Of a stretch of 64,000 bases of DNA, positions 37,499 to 47,054 are shown piece after piece. How positions within the stretch are numbered: position 1 is the stretch's first letter; every line of letters begins with the position of its first letter. The position numbers and the translations under genes are program-made. Origin of the DNA: an uncultured Bacteroides sp. (lineage in GTDB: Bacteria > Bacteroidota > Bacteroidia > Bacteroidales > Bacteroidaceae); assembly GCF_900547205.1 (NCBI RefSeq), contig NZ_URFY01000013.1, positions 1 through 64,000 of the forward strand, written 5' to 3'. The notes below the pieces were generated by a model. The model searched no databases, was not told the origin of the DNA, and worked only from the letters and a program-made list of their open reading frames with translations.

Positions 37499-40312
37499 TT
37501 AGAAACGCATAGGCCGCATACCGCCGCCACCGCTGCGGGGGCCACGAGGACCACCACCGTAGCCACGTCCACTAGGGGCTTTTCCGCCCAAGGTATTAAA
37601 CCTATATACAAAATGTACCATAAAATAGCTTCCTAAAGTATTATATTCGGTATCACTCATCACTGTTTCACTGATTGAACGCGACAAACTACTCTGTTGC
37701 TTTAGTATATCATAGATTTTAAAACGAATCGTACCAGAATTATTCTTCAATAAATTCTTTGAAATCTGCGCATTCCAAAGCACTTCGTTATTATTAAGTC
37801 CGCCTGTATAACCATTTTTAAACCGGCAGTTAATATCTGTCGAAATTGAAACCTGCCATGGAAGATTCACGTTAGTATTCCCTCCTATATAATAATCGAA
37901 CGTTTCGCGATTGCTGTTTTCTTGCTTGCTGTTCCGAACAAGATTATAATTGACGGATCCATTTAAAGATAAATCGAATGCATCACTACGATAACTACTA
38001 GTCAACCGTTCACCCAAACCTAAATTATGCGTTGTACTCAACTCCTGATCGGCATTTCTACCACTTCCAACACTTGTATAACTCACCCCATCACTATATC
38101 TTGCGCTCGTATTGGATGAGATAGTAAACTTCTTATTCTTCAATGGCGTATTGAAGGAGAAGAATCCTCTTGTCTGCCAGTTCCCGTTTACGTTTTCTTT
38201 TTTGTAGACCCGCGCACCAGTCTGAGGATCATACGTCATTCTGTTAGCCACAGAATTAAGCGTATTTGAATAGTACAAATTAGCTGAATAGCTGCGCATT
38301 GATTCAGGCACAAATTTATTATAATAGAGCGTAAAATTATTATTGAATGAGGGCTTCAGATTGGGATTACCATATCTCAAATTCATTGGGTCGGTAATAT
38401 CTATCACATCTTGCAAATCCTCAATATTAGGAGTACTACTACGACCGCGATAACGGAACATCAATACGTGCTGTTTATTGAACATATAACGGAACATTAA
38501 TGAAGGAGCCCAATTTAAAACGTTCTGCTCAGGAAGGTTTTTCTTGTAATTAGGTCCAATAGTAGTTTTACTTAATGAAGATTGAGGAGTCAATCCAACA
38601 CCCACACTATACATCATTTTAGTATAGATACCGCGCACGGAAACATCTGCGGTATGAGTATCATAAAAGTTCTCCACACGTGTACTCAATTCATTATCAT
38701 ACCCACGCTCTATATATTGCGGATATGGATAGTAGTTAATACTATCATAGACCAACGACTGCGACAGCTGTTTACGATGGGCAAACTCATAACGTAATTG
38801 CAAAAAATGATTCTTAAATACAGGCTCAGTATATGAAGCTGATACACTCCAGTTACGACTATCGCCATTACGGTCTGTATAACGGGATATATCAGAGATA
38901 CTATCAAGTTCATAAAATTCCGTTTTCGAATCAGAATAAGAATCAGATTCACTATCACTATAACCGAAACGGGCTCCTAAAGATAAATTCCTTCCTTTAT
39001 TATTTAATCTACGAAAAGCCATTAAACTTCCATTAAAGGAGAAGTTGTTACTCTTGGAGGAGGAAGCAGACTCCTTTGTATTAACCAGTTCATGTGAATT
39101 GTTTTCTGTTTGTGACCATGAGCTGCTACTTGATTCTGTTTGCGAGTAGCTGCCATTAGGACGAAATATTATCGTTGTCAACGTATCAGGACGCCATTCC
39201 ATACGAAAGTCTACACGGAAGTCATGACGATTACGATTCGACAAATTCTTACTTTGAGCGAAGGAAGATGTTTCACCCAAAAATGTTTCAGATGAAGTTG
39301 TTCGTCGAGCGTCATTATCAGAATGGCCATATTGCACATTTCCTCCTATTTGAAGTTTCTTGGTATCTTTAGCAAAATTGACACCCAGCGATTGTGCAGT
39401 TGTAATACCCGAACCAGCATTGCCACCGCTTAATCCCTGTCCTGCATCTCCAAACTCAGAGAAACCTTTATTGTTAGTATTATTAGCTGAACCTATAATC
39501 GAAAGACTGGCATCATCTTTAAAGCGGCTAATCATTACTCCGCCTTCATATCGCTCTTGACTACCGTATCCGGCAATAAGGTTGCCCACCCATCCTTTTT
39601 TCATTCCTTTCTTAACAGTCAAGTCCAATACAGATTCTTCTTCTCCATCATCAATCCCCGTGATACGCGCCATATCGCTTTTTTTATCATAGGCTTTCAC
39701 CTTTTCAATCATATTGGCCGGTAAGTTCTTCATTGAAACTTTAGGGTCGTCAGAGAAAAATTCTTTCCCATCAACCATTATCTTTTTAATTTCCTTACCA
39801 TTAATAGTAATCTTGCCATCTGAATCAACTTCAGCTCCCGGTATCTTCTTCACCAAATCCTCCAGCATTGAGCCTTCCGGCACAGGATAGGCAGCAGCAG
39901 AATATTCTGTAGTATCTGCTTTTACTGTGACGGGGGGAGCTTGTGCCGTAATCACCGCCTCGCTCAACATCACCGCATCAGGATCCAACGTAATTGTCCC
40001 CATCTTCTTCTCAGTAACGTTATTCGATAATTGTACGGGAACAAACTTAGTGCGGAAGCCGATATAGGAAACCTTAAGCAAGTATTTCCCGGCTTTTACT
40101 TTAGGAAGGGTAAACCATCCCTTGTTACTACTGGCTATGCCAGCGGCATAACTACTGTCGGGCATTGCCAGCAATTGAACTGTGGCCTGTGCTGCCGGCT
40201 CCTTAGAGTCAGATTCCACAACACGTCCCGAAACGGAAATCACCTTATCCTGTGCGAAAATAGAGAGGGTGCATAGCAACATCAGCACCAACCCAACTGA
40301 AAATCTTTTCAT
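37499..40312 (-). CDS. Outer-membrane beta-barrel protein, TonB-receptor-like
   Basis: A 937-residue outer-membrane protein. Signal peptide 1-20 (IFAQ), then a carboxypeptidase-like regulatory domain (about 25-110), a plug-like region with MLEDLVKKIPGAEVDSDGKI and NGKEIKKIMVDGKEFF, and a long Ser/Asn/Tyr-rich barrel that fits the OMP_b-brl_3 group. The C-terminus is a short Gly/Arg/Pro-rich tail (GRGYGGGPRGPRSGGGG) ending in Phe. No SusD partner lies nearby. The substrate is unknown; it may be a receptor or a structural barrel. Confidence 0.88.
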   Translation of the reverse strand: MKRFSVGLVLMLLCTLSIFAQDKVISVSGRVVESDSKEPAAQATVQLLAMPDSSYAAGIASSNKGWFTLPKVKAGKYLLKVSYIGFRTKFVPVQLSNNVTEKKMGTITLDPDAVMLSEAVITAQAPPVTVKADTTEYSAAAYPVPEGSMLEDLVKKIPGAEVDSDGKITINGKEIKKIMVDGKEFFSDDPKVSMKNLPANMIEKVKAYDKKSDMARITGIDDGEEESVLDLTVKKGMKKGWVGNLIAGYGSQERYEGGVMISRFKDDASLSIIGSANNTNNKGFSEFGDAGQGLSGGNAGSGITTAQSLGVNFAKDTKKLQIGGNVQYGHSDNDARRTTSSETFLGETSSFAQSKNLSNRNRHDFRVDFRMEWRPDTLTTIIFRPNGSYSQTESSSSSWSQTENNSHELVNTKESASSSKSNNFSFNGSLMAFRRLNNKGRNLSLGARFGYSDSESDSYSDSKTEFYELDSISDISRYTDRNGDSRNWSVSASYTEPVFKNHFLQLRYEFAHRKQLSQSLVYDSINYYPYPQYIERGYDNELSTRVENFYDTHTADVSVRGIYTKMMYSVGVGLTPQSSLSKTTIGPNYKKNLPEQNVLNWAPSLMFRYMFNKQHVLMFRYRGRSSTPNIEDLQDVIDITDPMNLRYGNPNLKPSFNNNFTLYYNKFVPESMRSYSANLYYSNTLNSVANRMTYDPQTGARVYKKENVNGNWQTRGFFSFNTPLKNKKFTISSNTSARYSDGVSYTSVGSGRNADQELSTTHNLGLGERLTSSYRSDAFDLSLNGSVNYNLVRNSKQENSNRETFDYYIGGNTNVNLPWQVSISTDINCRFKNGYTGGLNNNEVLWNAQISKNLLKNNSGTIRFKIYDILKQQSSLSRSISETVMSDTEYNTLGSYFMVHFVYRFNTLGGKAPSGRGYGGGPRGPRSGGGGMRPMRF

Positions 40313-40395
40313 TGACCTTGTTTACGATTATATTAGTAGCAATAACAATGTGTTTTTGACAAACTGAATCGTAAAAGGTTTAATTGGAAATAAAA

Positions 40396-40800
40396 TTATC
40401 TTTTAAAGAATCGATCAACAAGCGCTTTTTTAAGACCAAACTCCAAACAAAGCACATTAAACACCAGAAAAGACAGAAAAGAGGAAGTATCTACATTGAT
40501 AACGTCACCTTGCATGACACGCCACAACATTCCTCCGAAAACAAACAGAAATGTCAGAAAGATAGCATTACGCACAGCCGAGTTGCGAATCTGTTCCGTC
40601 TCGCGCGTCTCATTCTTGCTGTAAGCGAAGATAATCAGCAAGCATCCCGCCATCATCAGCAACTTCGTACATTCTTTGTAAAACAGCAGGTTTTGGTCTG
40701 TCACCATCCCTTGCATCATCAAAATAAAAGGTATGAACAGGGCTACTAACAGGACCACATATCCCATGGGACGACAAAATACAGGTAATAATGCTTTCAT
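40396..40800 (-). CDS. Small polytopic membrane protein
   Basis: A 134-residue protein with four hydrophobic segments (about 8-27, 45-62, 78-97 and 106-122). The frame is open to 41211, but that extension is antisense to aroB; the ATG at 40800 (MKALLPVFCRPMG) lies in the divergent promoter region and is chosen. It is divergent from aroB and 83 bases upstream of the barrel gene in the same direction. I do not recognise a family. Confidence 0.75.
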   Translation of the reverse strand: MKALLPVFCRPMGYVVLLVALFIPFILMMQGMVTDQNLLFYKECTKLLMMAGCLLIIFAYSKNETRETEQIRNSAVRNAIFLTFLFVFGGMLWRVMQGDVINVDTSSFLSFLVFNVLCLEFGLKKALVDRFFKR

Positions 40801-40848
40801 GACTGAATGTTTTAGGAAGACAAAAGTAAGTAAAAAAAATATTTTATA

Positions 40849-40856
40849 TACATTTG
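40849..40856 (+). promoter_or_regulatory. Putative -7 element for aroB
   Basis: TACATTTG fits TAnnTTTG and lies 23 bases before the aroB start, so the leader is very short. No TTTG is seen at the expected spacing. Confidence 0.45.
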
Positions 40857-40879
40857 CACCAAGAAAAAGCAAAAAAATC

Positions 40880-41941
40880 ATGAGTAAACAAGAAGTTATT
40901 CTCTGCGAAAGCTTGGAAACAAGCCTTAGCCAAGCCATTGAGATGTGTCCGCATGACAAGTTATTCATCCTCACAGACGAGCATACACAGCGCCTCTGCC
41001 TGCCTGCACTGAAAGAAGTGCCTGCACTGAAAGACGCAATCGAAATCTGCATCGGAGCCGAAGACGTGCATAAAACATTAGAAACACTGGCTTCCGTCTG
41101 GATGGCACTCAGCACGAAAGGCGCTACACGCCACTCTCTACTTGTCAATCTCGGAGGAGGGATGGTGACGGACCTGGGAGGTTTCGCAGCAGCTACTTTC
41201 AAGCGCGGCATCTCTTACATCAATATACCGACCACTCTTCTGGCTATGGTAGACGCATCCGTAGGCGGCAAGACGGGAATCAACTTCAACGGACTGAAAA
41301 ATGAAATCGGCTCGTTCGCCCCGGCAAGCAGTGTGCTGATTGAAACTGAATTTCTACGTACGCTCGACGCACAGAACTTCTTCTCCGGATATGCCGAAAT
41401 GCTGAAACACGGACTGATAAGCGATGCCGCTCACTGGGCAGAATTGCTCAGCTTCGATACCGATAACATCGACTATGCAACCCTCAAGCAACTGGTTGGC
41501 CGTTCGGTACAAGTAAAAGAGGATATCGTAGAGCAAGACCCGTTTGAACATGGTATCCGCAAAGCGCTGAATCTGGGGCATACCGTAGGACACGCATTCG
41601 AAAGCATGGCACTTGCCGAAGGGCGTCCTGTGCTGCACGGATATGCTGTGGCTTGGGGGATAGTGTGCGAACTATATTTATCGCATCTCAAAGTCGGTTT
41701 CCCGAAAGAGAAGATGAGACAGACCATTCAGTTCATCAAAGACAACTACGGAGTATTTACATTCGACTGCAAGCAGTATGAGCAACTTTACGCTTTCATG
41801 ACGCACGACAAAAAGAATACTTCGGGAACAATCAACTTCACCTTACTGAAGGATATCGGCGACATCTGCATCAACCAGACTGCTGACAAAGACACTATCT
41901 TTGAGATACTCGACTTCTACCGTGAATGTATGGGTATCTGA
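40880..41941 (+). CDS. aroB: 3-dehydroquinate synthase AroB
   Basis: A 353-residue NAD- and zinc-dependent enzyme, the second step of the shikimate pathway. Motifs: NLGGGMVTDLGGFAAATFKRG for NAD binding, PTTLLAMVDASVGGKTGIN, and the metal histidines in NLGHTVGHAFE and LHGYAVAWG. The frame continues upstream to 40733, but the -7 element at 40849 and a family-like N-terminus support the ATG at 40880. Confidence 0.95.
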   Translation: MSKQEVILCESLETSLSQAIEMCPHDKLFILTDEHTQRLCLPALKEVPALKDAIEICIGAEDVHKTLETLASVWMALSTKGATRHSLLVNLGGGMVTDLGGFAAATFKRGISYINIPTTLLAMVDASVGGKTGINFNGLKNEIGSFAPASSVLIETEFLRTLDAQNFFSGYAEMLKHGLISDAAHWAELLSFDTDNIDYATLKQLVGRSVQVKEDIVEQDPFEHGIRKALNLGHTVGHAFESMALAEGRPVLHGYAVAWGIVCELYLSHLKVGFPKEKMRQTIQFIKDNYGVFTFDCKQYEQLYAFMTHDKKNTSGTINFTLLKDIGDICINQTADKDTIFEILDFYRECMGI

Positions 41942-41961
41942 CGCACCAACCTGGAAAAATA

Positions 41962-41995
41962 GAAAGGGGAATGGTACTAACTCCACTCCCCTTTC
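41962..41995 (+). terminator. Terminator after aroB
   Basis: GAAAGGGGA (41962-41970) pairs with TCCCCTTTC (41987-41995), with an inner TGG/CCA pairing, between convergent aroB and the AraC regulator. Confidence 0.65.
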
Positions 41996-42044
41996 TCAGG
42001 TTTTCCTCACCAAACATAATAATTGCTCTGCAATTATCTCACCT

Positions 42045-42920
42045 TTATTCTAAATAGTCTAAATTACTCATCCTATATTGGGATAATGACATCCCTGTAT
42101 GTTTTCTAAAAAAACGTCCCAGCGACGATTGATTAGCAAAGTTTGTCTTTACGGCTATTTCTTGAATATTCAAGCTTGTATTCTTCAGCAAAGCCTTAAT
42201 TTCCAATATAATATATTCCACAATCCAATCTTTGGCAGATTTTCCACTCGTTTCCTTAATTACCATAGTCAGATACTTGGAAGTGATGCATAACTTATCC
42301 GCATAGAAAGCCACATCTTTGTTTTCCTTGAAATGATTCATGATAAGCCCAAAGAACTTGTTTGCCAGCTCTTCTTTACGGGTATCTTTACGGCTGCTCA
42401 TCAGGGTAGATTCTTTCTGATACGCATTGAATAACTCCAGATAAAGATACCTCAACAAATGAATAATCAACTCCCGGCGATATACGTCTTTGGACATAAC
42501 CTTATCTTTTATCATGCCAAAATAATTGTATATTCGCAGAATATCCTGTTCGGTCTGCGGATACCAATAATGACTTCGCATATAGAAAAAGAAATGCGGA
42601 GAGAAACGTGGCACACCACTCAACGAGTCGCTAAACAATGAAGTGGAAACTGCCATCGTGATGGTCAGGAAATCTTCACTAGGTTCACAGAAGGATACAA
42701 ATTGTCCGGGCAACAATATGATTAATTCTTTCGGTTGCACCCAGTGCACATCCTCATGCACAGAAATTTTAGCCTTTCCTTTCAAGCAATATACAATCAG
42801 ACCTGACTGCAGATTGGAAGGATAAGAAGTAAGAGGAAGATACTTCAGATTTTGATAAAACTTAAAATCTTCGCCTAATACATAGATTTCTAATGCTTCT
42901 TGATTTTTACTATCTAACAT
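42045..42920 (-). CDS. AraC family transcriptional regulator
   Basis: A 291-residue regulator. The N-terminal half (about 20-150) looks like a cupin sensing domain (VHWVQPKELIILLPGQF). The C-terminal AraC double helix-turn-helix (about 190-285) includes LCITSKYLTMVIKETSGKSA and FANQSSLGRFFRKHTGMS. It stands alone beside a 638-bp upstream gap; no obvious target operon adjoins, so it may control the MATE gene or distant loci. Confidence 0.9.
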   Translation of the reverse strand: MLDSKNQEALEIYVLGEDFKFYQNLKYLPLTSYPSNLQSGLIVYCLKGKAKISVHEDVHWVQPKELIILLPGQFVSFCEPSEDFLTITMAVSTSLFSDSLSGVPRFSPHFFFYMRSHYWYPQTEQDILRIYNYFGMIKDKVMSKDVYRRELIIHLLRYLYLELFNAYQKESTLMSSRKDTRKEELANKFFGLIMNHFKENKDVAFYADKLCITSKYLTMVIKETSGKSAKDWIVEYIILEIKALLKNTSLNIQEIAVKTNFANQSSLGRFFRKHTGMSLSQYRMSNLDYLE

Positions 42921-43225
42921 TTAATACCTTTCTACTTAGTTCTATGAATCTTTTTACAAAAGTATAACTTCCAAAGTTACTATCTGTCCGAATCGGAAAT
43001 ACAGTATTGCATTGCGGAAGTTACACGCTGGTTATTTGCATTTCTTTATAAACAAACTCATTGATTGTTAGTTCATTCCGCAGTTTGGCGTTTGACATTA
43101 TTATGAGTTTGTAGCCATTTTATTGTTTTTATATGGAAATCAATTGTCTTGCAGCAATTAATTCCATCGCATTCTTTTTTCCCCATTTCGCCTAATCAGA
43201 TTAGTCCGATTGCCTTTTCTTTTTT

Positions 43226-43310
43226 CGTATGACTATAGTTATACGAAAGAATAACTATAGTCTCCTTTGCGTATAACTATAGTCATACGCAAAAGTAACT
43301 ATAGTCAAAC
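43226..43310. repeat. Palindromic tandem array, ACTATAGT every 22 bp
   Basis: ACTATAGT occurs four times, at 43232, 43254, 43276 and 43298, exactly 22 bp apart. The 20-mer CGTATGACTATAGTTATACG at 43226-43245 is the exact reverse complement of 43270-43289, and each is nearly a palindrome. It lies in the divergent gap between the AraC and DUF3788 genes; the rest of 42921-43494 shows no gene. Confidence 0.85.
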
Positions 43311-43494
43311 GAAGTAAGCTTAGCCTGTAAATGCTTTCTAAATAACAGTTTAGATAGAAAAAGACTTAAAGGACTTCTAACAACATCAAATTGGACTTTT
43401 AAGCAAACTGAATGTACGACATAAGCCTTATCTATACTACAAGTTGAAACCGGAATTTAAATGCGAATCGGGATGCAGGGAAGGAGATATTAAT

Positions 43495-43525
43495 TTTGTT
43501 GAGAAACCCAGAAATACTATCTTTG
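43495..43525 (+). promoter_or_regulatory. Promoter of the DUF3788 gene
   Basis: TTTG (43495-43498), 19 bases, then TATCTTTG (43518-43525) is a complete match to the Bacteroides consensus. It overlaps the upstream TTG-led frame, ruling out that longer start. Confidence 0.8.
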
Positions 43526-43558
43526 CCCGAGATAATCATCAACAATAATATCAATACT

Positions 43559-43978
43559 ATGAAAGCAACTTTTCAAATTCCTACTTCTGAAGAATTGGAG
43601 AACTTACTTGGCAAAGAGCTCTACAACTTATGGACTTCACTTTGCCAGTTCGTAGAACAAAAGTATGAGATGGAGCAATTATGGAACCATGGCGGCAAGG
43701 CATGGACTTATGAATACAAATATCGCAGAGGAGGAAAGACCCTTTGCGCCCTATACGCCAAAGAACATACACTCGGATTCATGGTTATTCTGGGCAAAGA
43801 CGAACGTGCCAAATTTGAATCTAAAAAAGAACTGTTCTCTAAAAAGGTGCAATCCGTATATGATGAATCTACGACTTTCCATGATGGTAAGTGGATGATG
43901 TTCAATGTAAAAGACATGGACTTATTCGATGACTTTGAGCAACTTTTACTTATCAAGCGCAAGCAAAACAGAAAGTAA
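43559..43978 (+). CDS. DUF3788 family protein
   Basis: A 139-residue soluble protein matching the DUF3788 group: it is rich in aromatic residues, with WNHGGKAWTYEYKYRRGGKTLCALY and a C-terminal KWMMFNV segment. The fold is probably related to SCP2-like or YdhG-like small domains (weak inference). The start at 43559 is set by the promoter at 43495-43525. It is a single-gene unit convergent with the MATE gene. Function unknown. Confidence 0.85.
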   Translation: MKATFQIPTSEELENLLGKELYNLWTSLCQFVEQKYEMEQLWNHGGKAWTYEYKYRRGGKTLCALYAKEHTLGFMVILGKDERAKFESKKELFSKKVQSVYDESTTFHDGKWMMFNVKDMDLFDDFEQLLLIKRKQNRK

Positions 43979-44088
43979 AAGTTCTGTCCCTCTCCCACAT
44001 AATCTTCTCTTTTGAATGCTGTTTATTTCGATTCCGAACAAACATCATTCATTCGCTCTTTGCATTATTTTAATTAGCTACCAGTGTA

Positions 44089-45447
44089 TTAGTTGCGCCG
44101 TATCTTCTCCAGAATCTTAGGAAATTGCCAAAAGAACAAGATTGTACAACAAATTGCAGCAGTTGCGTCGGATATTGCCTCAGCCGCATAGACTCCGGTC
44201 ACTCCCCAGAAGCGCGGGAGCAATAATGCTAAAGGAATCAGCAGAATTACTTTGCGCAGCAAGGCTATAAAGATGGAGATTCTTGCTTGCCCCAATGCAA
44301 CAAACATATTCTGGCAGGCACGTTGAAGTCCGAAAATTGTCATGCCACCCAAAAAGACGGGCATCGTCCATCGAACAGTATCAATCAGCCTTGCATCGCT
44401 TGTGAAAGCGGATGCTACGGTCGAAGGAAACAGAATCATAAGAAGCATCAATAGCAGGTTGAACGAGAACATGATTATCAGTGCAATACGGAAGCAATCT
44501 TTCACACGCTGGCTGTTGCCATGCCCAAAGTTATAGCTTACAATCGGCACGAAACCTTGTGAGAATCCCGTCAGCGGTACGCTGGCAAACTGCATCGCAC
44601 TTTGTAGAACAGTCAGCGCACTGACATAAATATCTCCATATACTTTTAAACTACTATTCAATACGAAGCCTACCAAGCTCTCCGTACTTGCCATTATAAA
44701 AGGAGATACTCCGAGAGCTAACATAGCAAGCAGTATCTTCCGGTTCAGTTTCATGTAGCGCTTCTCCAGTGGCAGAGAAGCACGGGTAGAAAAAAGAAAG
44801 AGCAACACCCATGCTGCACTGCAAGCTTGAGAGATTATGGTGGCCAGAGACGCACCCTTCACTCCCATTCCAAACTGGAAAATAAAGATTGGGTCGAGAA
44901 TGATATTTAGTAAAGCACCGATAAGAACCGAGTACATAGCAATGGCAGGGCGTCCCTGGGCATTGATGAAGGTGTTTAGTCCGGTGGATATTTGTACAAA
45001 GATAGTGCCCAGCAAATAGATGGAAAGATAATCGACCGCATATCCTAAGGTGTTTTCCGAAGCTCCGGTGAAAAGCAGAATCGGTTCCATAAAGGTATAT
45101 GCAATGACAGAAGTAAATAAGGTAAATAGTATCAGCAGGATAAAACCATTTCCTAAGATTTTTCCGGCTCGTTGCCGGTCGCCCTGCCCAAGGGCAATGG
45201 CTGCCAATGGTGCACCGCCGCCACCTACAATGGCCGAAAAAGAAGAAATCAGCACAATTAGCGAAGTTGTCACTCCCACTCCCGCCAAGGCATCGGTGCC
45301 TATGCCCGGTATGTGTCCGATGTATACGCGGTCGACAATGCTATAGAGCAAATTAACGAATTGCGCTGCGACAGCCGGAAGTGCCATTTTGAAAACAAGC
45401 GGTAACATTCGCTCAGTGCCCAGCCGTTCTTCATATTTACTTGTCAT
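44089..45447 (-). CDS. MATE family efflux transporter
   Basis: A 452-residue protein with twelve predicted membrane helices in two similar halves, typical of MATE drug or metabolite exporters driven by sodium or proton gradients. N-terminal LPLVFKMALPAVAAQFVNLLY and VGGGGAPLAAIALGQGDRQRA are family hallmarks. The frame could start at a TTG two codons upstream (45453), but ATG at 45447 (MTSKYEERLG) is preferred. It is divergent from the first orphan sigma factor gene. Substrate unknown. Confidence 0.93.
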   Translation of the reverse strand: MTSKYEERLGTERMLPLVFKMALPAVAAQFVNLLYSIVDRVYIGHIPGIGTDALAGVGVTTSLIVLISSFSAIVGGGGAPLAAIALGQGDRQRAGKILGNGFILLILFTLFTSVIAYTFMEPILLFTGASENTLGYAVDYLSIYLLGTIFVQISTGLNTFINAQGRPAIAMYSVLIGALLNIILDPIFIFQFGMGVKGASLATIISQACSAAWVLLFLFSTRASLPLEKRYMKLNRKILLAMLALGVSPFIMASTESLVGFVLNSSLKVYGDIYVSALTVLQSAMQFASVPLTGFSQGFVPIVSYNFGHGNSQRVKDCFRIALIIMFSFNLLLMLLMILFPSTVASAFTSDARLIDTVRWTMPVFLGGMTIFGLQRACQNMFVALGQARISIFIALLRKVILLIPLALLLPRFWGVTGVYAAEAISDATAAICCTILFFWQFPKILEKIRRN

Positions 45448-45577
45448 GCTCAATCTCTTTTTCTTAAATCGGCTGCAAAGTTACAAGAAATATGAGGTTT
45501 ATTCACATATTCATAAATATATTGCAAATAACCTAGTCATTTGCTATCGTTCCCCCACCCGAAACCACCCAAAACCT

Positions 45578-45690
45578 ATCGTAAATAGCCTGAAATTAGC
45601 CAGACAACTATTTTTAGGCTATTTTCTAACGAATAGTGCCCCATATGGCTTGACTAATTCGCCTAAACTTGCACCGTCAAAACAAGCAAA
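45578..45690 (+). promoter_or_regulatory. Dyad block and promoter region of sigma copy 1
   Basis: The segment 45578-45626 (ATCGTAAATAGCCTGAAAT and ATTTTTAGGCTATTTTCT) contains a CCTGAAAT/ATTTtAGG dyad. The segment 45640-45690 (ATATGGCTTGAC, CCTAAACTTGC, TCAAAACAAGCAA) aligns closely with the regions upstream of sigma copies 2 and 3, so it is likely the promoter and an operator shared by all three. Confidence 0.65.
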
Positions 45691-45718
45691 CGAATATTTA
45701 ATTATAAAAAGTGTATAT

Positions 45719-46222
45719 ATGAAAAGTGTAAGTTTCAGAAAGGATTTAATTGGAGTGCAGGATGAGTTGCTCCGTTTCGCCTATAAATTAACCACCGACC
45801 GTGAAGAAGCTAATGATTTGTTGCAGGAAACATCATTAAAAGCATTAGACAATGAAGACAAGTATACATCTGACACCAACTTTAAAGGTTGGATGTATAC
45901 AATAATGCGCAATATATTTATCAACAATTACCGCAAAGTCATTCGTGATCAAACTTTTATCGACCATACTGACAATCTATATCACCTCAATTTGCCGCAA
46001 AATGCATTTCTTGAAGGTACGGACAAAGCGTACGACCTGAAAGAATTGCACCGGGCGGTGAACAGACTCGCCAAAGAATACAGAGTCCCATTCTCCATGC
46101 ACGTTGCCGGATTCAAGTATCGTGAAATTGCTGAAAAACTGAATCTCCCAATAGGTACTGTAAAGAGCCGAATCTTCTTCATCCGGCAGAAATTGCAGGA
46201 AGAATTGAAAGACTTTCGATAA
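45719..46222 (+). CDS. Orphan ECF sigma factor, copy 1
   Basis: A 167-residue sigma-70 family factor. Region 2 shows DELLRFAYKLTTDREEANDL and FKGWMYTIMRNIFINNYRK; region 4 has LAKEYRVPFSMHVAGFKYREIAEKL and the recognition helix GTVKSRIFFIRQKL. It is about 91% identical to copy 3 at 48878. There is no anti-sigma gene beside it. The frame is open back to 45389, but that part overlaps the MATE gene start; ATG at 45719 matches copies 2 and 3. The nitroreductase gene follows after 76 bases and may be a target. Confidence 0.92.
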   Translation: MKSVSFRKDLIGVQDELLRFAYKLTTDREEANDLLQETSLKALDNEDKYTSDTNFKGWMYTIMRNIFINNYRKVIRDQTFIDHTDNLYHLNLPQNAFLEGTDKAYDLKELHRAVNRLAKEYRVPFSMHVAGFKYREIAEKLNLPIGTVKSRIFFIRQKLQEELKDFR

Positions 46223-46298
46223 ATTTTAAACTAAACAGCTCTATTGAGTGTTATATTAAGATAAGTCATTTCAAAATACAAATTAATTAGTCAATGCA

Positions 46299-46949
46299 AT
46301 GAAAAAAATCAGTCTCATTTTAGCCGCTCTATTAGCTGTATTCATTACATCATGTGAAACTAAACAACAAGAAAAGATGGAGGTAAACAAAAAAGATGTC
46401 GTAGTTGATAACATCATGAACCGACGGAGCATCCGTTCTTACAAGCCGGAACAGGTGAAAGATGCCGAATTGGAACAGATTATCGAATGTGGCATCAATG
46501 CTCCCAGCGGATTGAACAAGCAATCGTGGGAAGTAAGAGTGATACAGAATCCTGACTTGATTGCCGAAATTAACAACGGATTTGTGAAGTATGCCGCCGG
46601 ATTGCAGATGGAAGGAAGTGCTTCTAATTCTCAGAAGCCGGGCTTTAGCGTATTCCACGGCGCCCCCACTGTGATACTGGTCGCTTCGGACGGAAGCCAA
46701 TACAGTCCTGTTGATTGCGGATTACTGGGCGAAAATATTCTTCTTTCTGCCGAAGCAATGGATATCGGTACTTGTGTAGTGGGTGGTGTGACAGAATATC
46801 TGAATACACCGGAAGCGAAAGAAAATATTGTGCCTAAATTCAAATTGTCCGAAGGTTACAAACCATTGTATTGCATTGTGATGGGTTACAAGAATGAATC
46901 GCCAAAAGCCAAACCGAGAGATCAATCGATAGTAGAATATATCAAATAA
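46299..46949 (+). CDS. Nitroreductase family lipoprotein
   Basis: A 216-residue FMN-dependent nitroreductase-fold protein: IMNRRSIRSYKPEQV, CGINAPSGLNKQSWEVRV, GAPTVILVASDG and the C-terminal IVMGYKNESPKAKPR. Unlike most of the family, it begins with a lipoprotein signal peptide (FITSC, Cys19) followed by ETKQQEK. The product should therefore be exported and lipid-anchored, which raises the question of how it receives FMN and electrons. It follows sigma copy 1 in the same direction and a terminator follows. Confidence 0.9.
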   Translation: MKKISLILAALLAVFITSCETKQQEKMEVNKKDVVVDNIMNRRSIRSYKPEQVKDAELEQIIECGINAPSGLNKQSWEVRVIQNPDLIAEINNGFVKYAAGLQMEGSASNSQKPGFSVFHGAPTVILVASDGSQYSPVDCGLLGENILLSAEAMDIGTCVVGGVTEYLNTPEAKENIVPKFKLSEGYKPLYCIVMGYKNESPKAKPRDQSIVEYIK

Positions 46950-46972
46950 CCAGTTAGAGTTCATATCTGTAG

Positions 46973-47013
46973 AAGGAGGAAGAGAAGGATAAAATATTCT
47001 CTTCCTCCTTTTT
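46973..47013. terminator. Terminator after the nitroreductase gene
   Basis: AAGGAGGAAGAGAA (46973-46986) pairs with TTCTCTTCCTCCTT (46997-47010), a perfect 14-bp stem with a T-run, between convergent genes. Confidence 0.85.
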
Positions 47014-47054
47014 GTGCAAATACCCGGCATTGAATGCCAATATCTACCTGTCAA

